Shown piece by piece: positions 63,145 to 64,000 of a DNA stretch of 64,000 nt. Source of the DNA: Oleiagrimonas sp. C23AA (GTDB lineage: Bacteria; Pseudomonadota; Gammaproteobacteria; Xanthomonadales; Rhodanobacteraceae). The first letter of the stretch is position 1; each line of letters begins with the position of its first letter. The notes under the pieces were generated by a model. The model saw nothing but the letters and a program-made list of their open reading frames with translations, had not been told where the DNA came from and ran no database searches. The stretch spans positions 62,001 to 126,000 of the forward strand of contig NZ_JAARLY010000002.1 in NCBI RefSeq assembly GCF_011759385.1, given 5' to 3'. A program made the position numbers and the translations under genes.

Positions 63145-63173
63145 TTCAAATCGCGGTGATCTTGTTCCATAAT
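63145..63173 (+). promoter_or_regulatory. Candidate speD promoter
   Basis: -35 TTCAAA (63145-63150) and -10 CATAAT (63168-63173), 17-base spacer; the -10 matches five of six. The implied leader is about 137 bases to the speD GTG. Confidence 0.55.
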
Positions 63174-63316
63174 TCCGCGCTTACGTCAGCGCTAGGCTGA
63201 TCCAGAGGGTTGCGGCGCCAGAAGGCTCGCGCATCGCCATTCGTTTTTCGCGCGGGGACCCTTGTTGCGCTAACCCGCCGCTACTTCACGCCATCCAAGT
63301 GGTCGAGAGGGCAGCT

Positions 63317-64000
63317 GTGGTCAAACCGCTTCCGCGTCTCAGGCTCCAGGGGTTCAACAACCTCACCAAGGCCCTGAGCTTCAATATCTATGATGTCTGC
63401 TATGCCGTGTCGGAAGACCAGCGACAGCGCTACATCGAATACATCGATGAAGCCTACGACGCCGACCGCTTGACGCAGATTCTTACCGATGTGGCCGACA
63501 TCATCGGCGCCAACATCCTGAACATCGCGCGCCAGGACTACGATCCGCAGGGCGCCTCGGTGACCATCCTCATTTCCGAGGAACCGGTGGTCGAGAAACT
63601 GGGCCGCGATTCCATCGCCGGCGCGGTGGCGCATCTGGACAAGAGCCACATCACCGTCCACACCTACCCGGAAACGCACCCGCACAACGGCATTGCGACC
63701 TTCCGCGCGGATATCGACGTGGCCACCTGCGGCGTGATTTCGCCGCTGAAGGCGCTCAACTACCTGATCGACAGCTTCGAGTCCGACATCGTCATCATGG
63801 ACTACCGCGTGCGCGGCTTTACCCGCGACGTGAAGGGCAAGAAGCACTACATCGATCACAAGATCAATTCGATCCAGGACTATCTGGCGCGCCACATCCG
63901 CCAGAAGTACGAGATGTTCGACGTCAACGTGTATCAGGAAAATATTTTCCACACCAAGATGCACATCAAGGACTTCGACCTGGACACGTATCTGTTCGAG
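63317..64000 (+). CDS. speD: S-adenosylmethionine decarboxylase (3' end outside window)
   Basis: The visible 228 codons run open to the window edge. The start GTG-GTC gives (M)[20 protein letters not shown], the usual SpeD start in Xanthomonadales. The pyruvoyl enzyme self-cleaves at Ser110 in [38 protein letters not shown] contains the catalytic Cys. It makes decarboxylated SAM for spermidine synthesis. About 35-40 C-terminal residues are missing. Divergent from clp, an order known in related genomes. Confidence 0.93.
   Translation, partial: MVKPLPRLRLQGFNNLTKALSFNIYDVCYAVSEDQRQRYIEYIDEAYDADRLTQILTDVADIIGANILNIARQDYDPQGASVTILISEEPVVEKLGRDSIAGAVAHLDKSHITVHTYPETHPHNGIATFRADIDVATCGVISPLKALNYLIDSFESDIVIMDYRVRGFTRDVKGKKHYIDHKINSIQDYLARHIRQKYEMFDVNVYQENIFHTKMHIKDFDLDTYLFE

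Larger units (their letters stand above)
62999..63316. other. 318-base clp-speD intergenic region
   Basis: No gene. It carries promoters for both directions (63102-63129 minus, 63145-63173 plus), partly back to back 15 bases apart, in a less GC-rich stretch. A short GCGCT/AGCGC inverted repeat lies at about 63177-63192. Confidence 0.6.

Noticed and set aside
63131-63160. tRNA T-loop-like GGTTCAAATC
   Set aside because: No pairing T stem, acceptor or anticodon arms around it; better explained as part of the speD -35 region.

Overview
The window is a 64 kb, GC-rich (by eye about 65%) chromosomal segment of a gammaproteobacterium of the Xanthomonadales/Lysobacterales, most likely a Rhodanobacteraceae member (Dyella/Rhodanobacter/Luteibacter-like). 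The basis is the right end: trpE separated from trpGDC, then a HAD phosphatase, a Clp-type CRP homologue and speD, an order I associate with Xanthomonas relatives. An acid-PNGase (PNGase A-family) homologue and several xanthomonad-type secreted proteins fit this. I see no rRNA, tRNA, CRISPR array, intact insertion sequence or prophage.

Region by region. 1-7 kb: a secreted DUF1080 sugar hydrolase, acetyltransferase, spermidine-synthase-like methyltransferase, a soluble-sensing chemoreceptor behind an AT-rich regulatory patch, a DUF1615 lipoprotein and an aldo/keto reductase. 7-16 kb: two unrecognised low-complexity MSI- proteins flanking a divergent LysR/peroxiredoxin pair with a perfect operator-like palindrome; DUF1697 and DsrE proteins; a YegD-type Hsp70; a HAD hydrolase; a diguanylate cyclase. 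15-28 kb: a belt of mostly secreted hydrolases (SGNH esterase, EEP phosphatase, type-B carboxylesterase, PNGase A homologue), with a Sel1-like gene beside the truncated 3' end of an SPFH gene. 28-37 kb: phosphoglycolate phosphatase, LTA-synthase-family enzyme, GH3 beta-glucosidase, pirin, and an S46 dipeptidyl peptidase. 37-42 kb: redox and NAD salvage genes, a small His-rich/RcnB cluster, cardiolipin synthase, and FNR followed by a universal stress protein with a well-placed FNR box.

42-50 kb: the bacterial NHEJ operon ku-ligD, cytochrome b561, a quinone-reductase-like dehydrogenase, a cysteine-dioxygenase-like cupin, a small hydrophobic protein behind a striking dyad, and a second stress protein. 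50-53 kb: a two-gene mini-protein transcript with its own terminator, then a response regulator/histidine kinase pair whose kinase carries a carbohydrate-binding-like (CBM9/DOMON-like) periplasmic sensor. 53-64 kb: trpE; YbjQ, SIMPL, aminopeptidase and alpha/beta hydrolase genes; trpGDC; clp; and a 3'-truncated speD.

Functional themes: uptake and breakdown of plant or fungal polymers and glycoproteins (DUF1080, GH3, PNGase A, esterases, S46 peptidase), redox/oxygen adaptation (FNR, Usp, peroxiredoxin, cytochrome b561), c-di-GMP signalling (two GGDEF proteins and Clp), and core tryptophan and polyamine synthesis. The best candidates for new biology are the mini-protein transcript at 50.2 kb, the sugar-sensor-like kinase at 51.4 kb, the two MSI- proteins, and the dyad-controlled small membrane protein at 48.7 kb.
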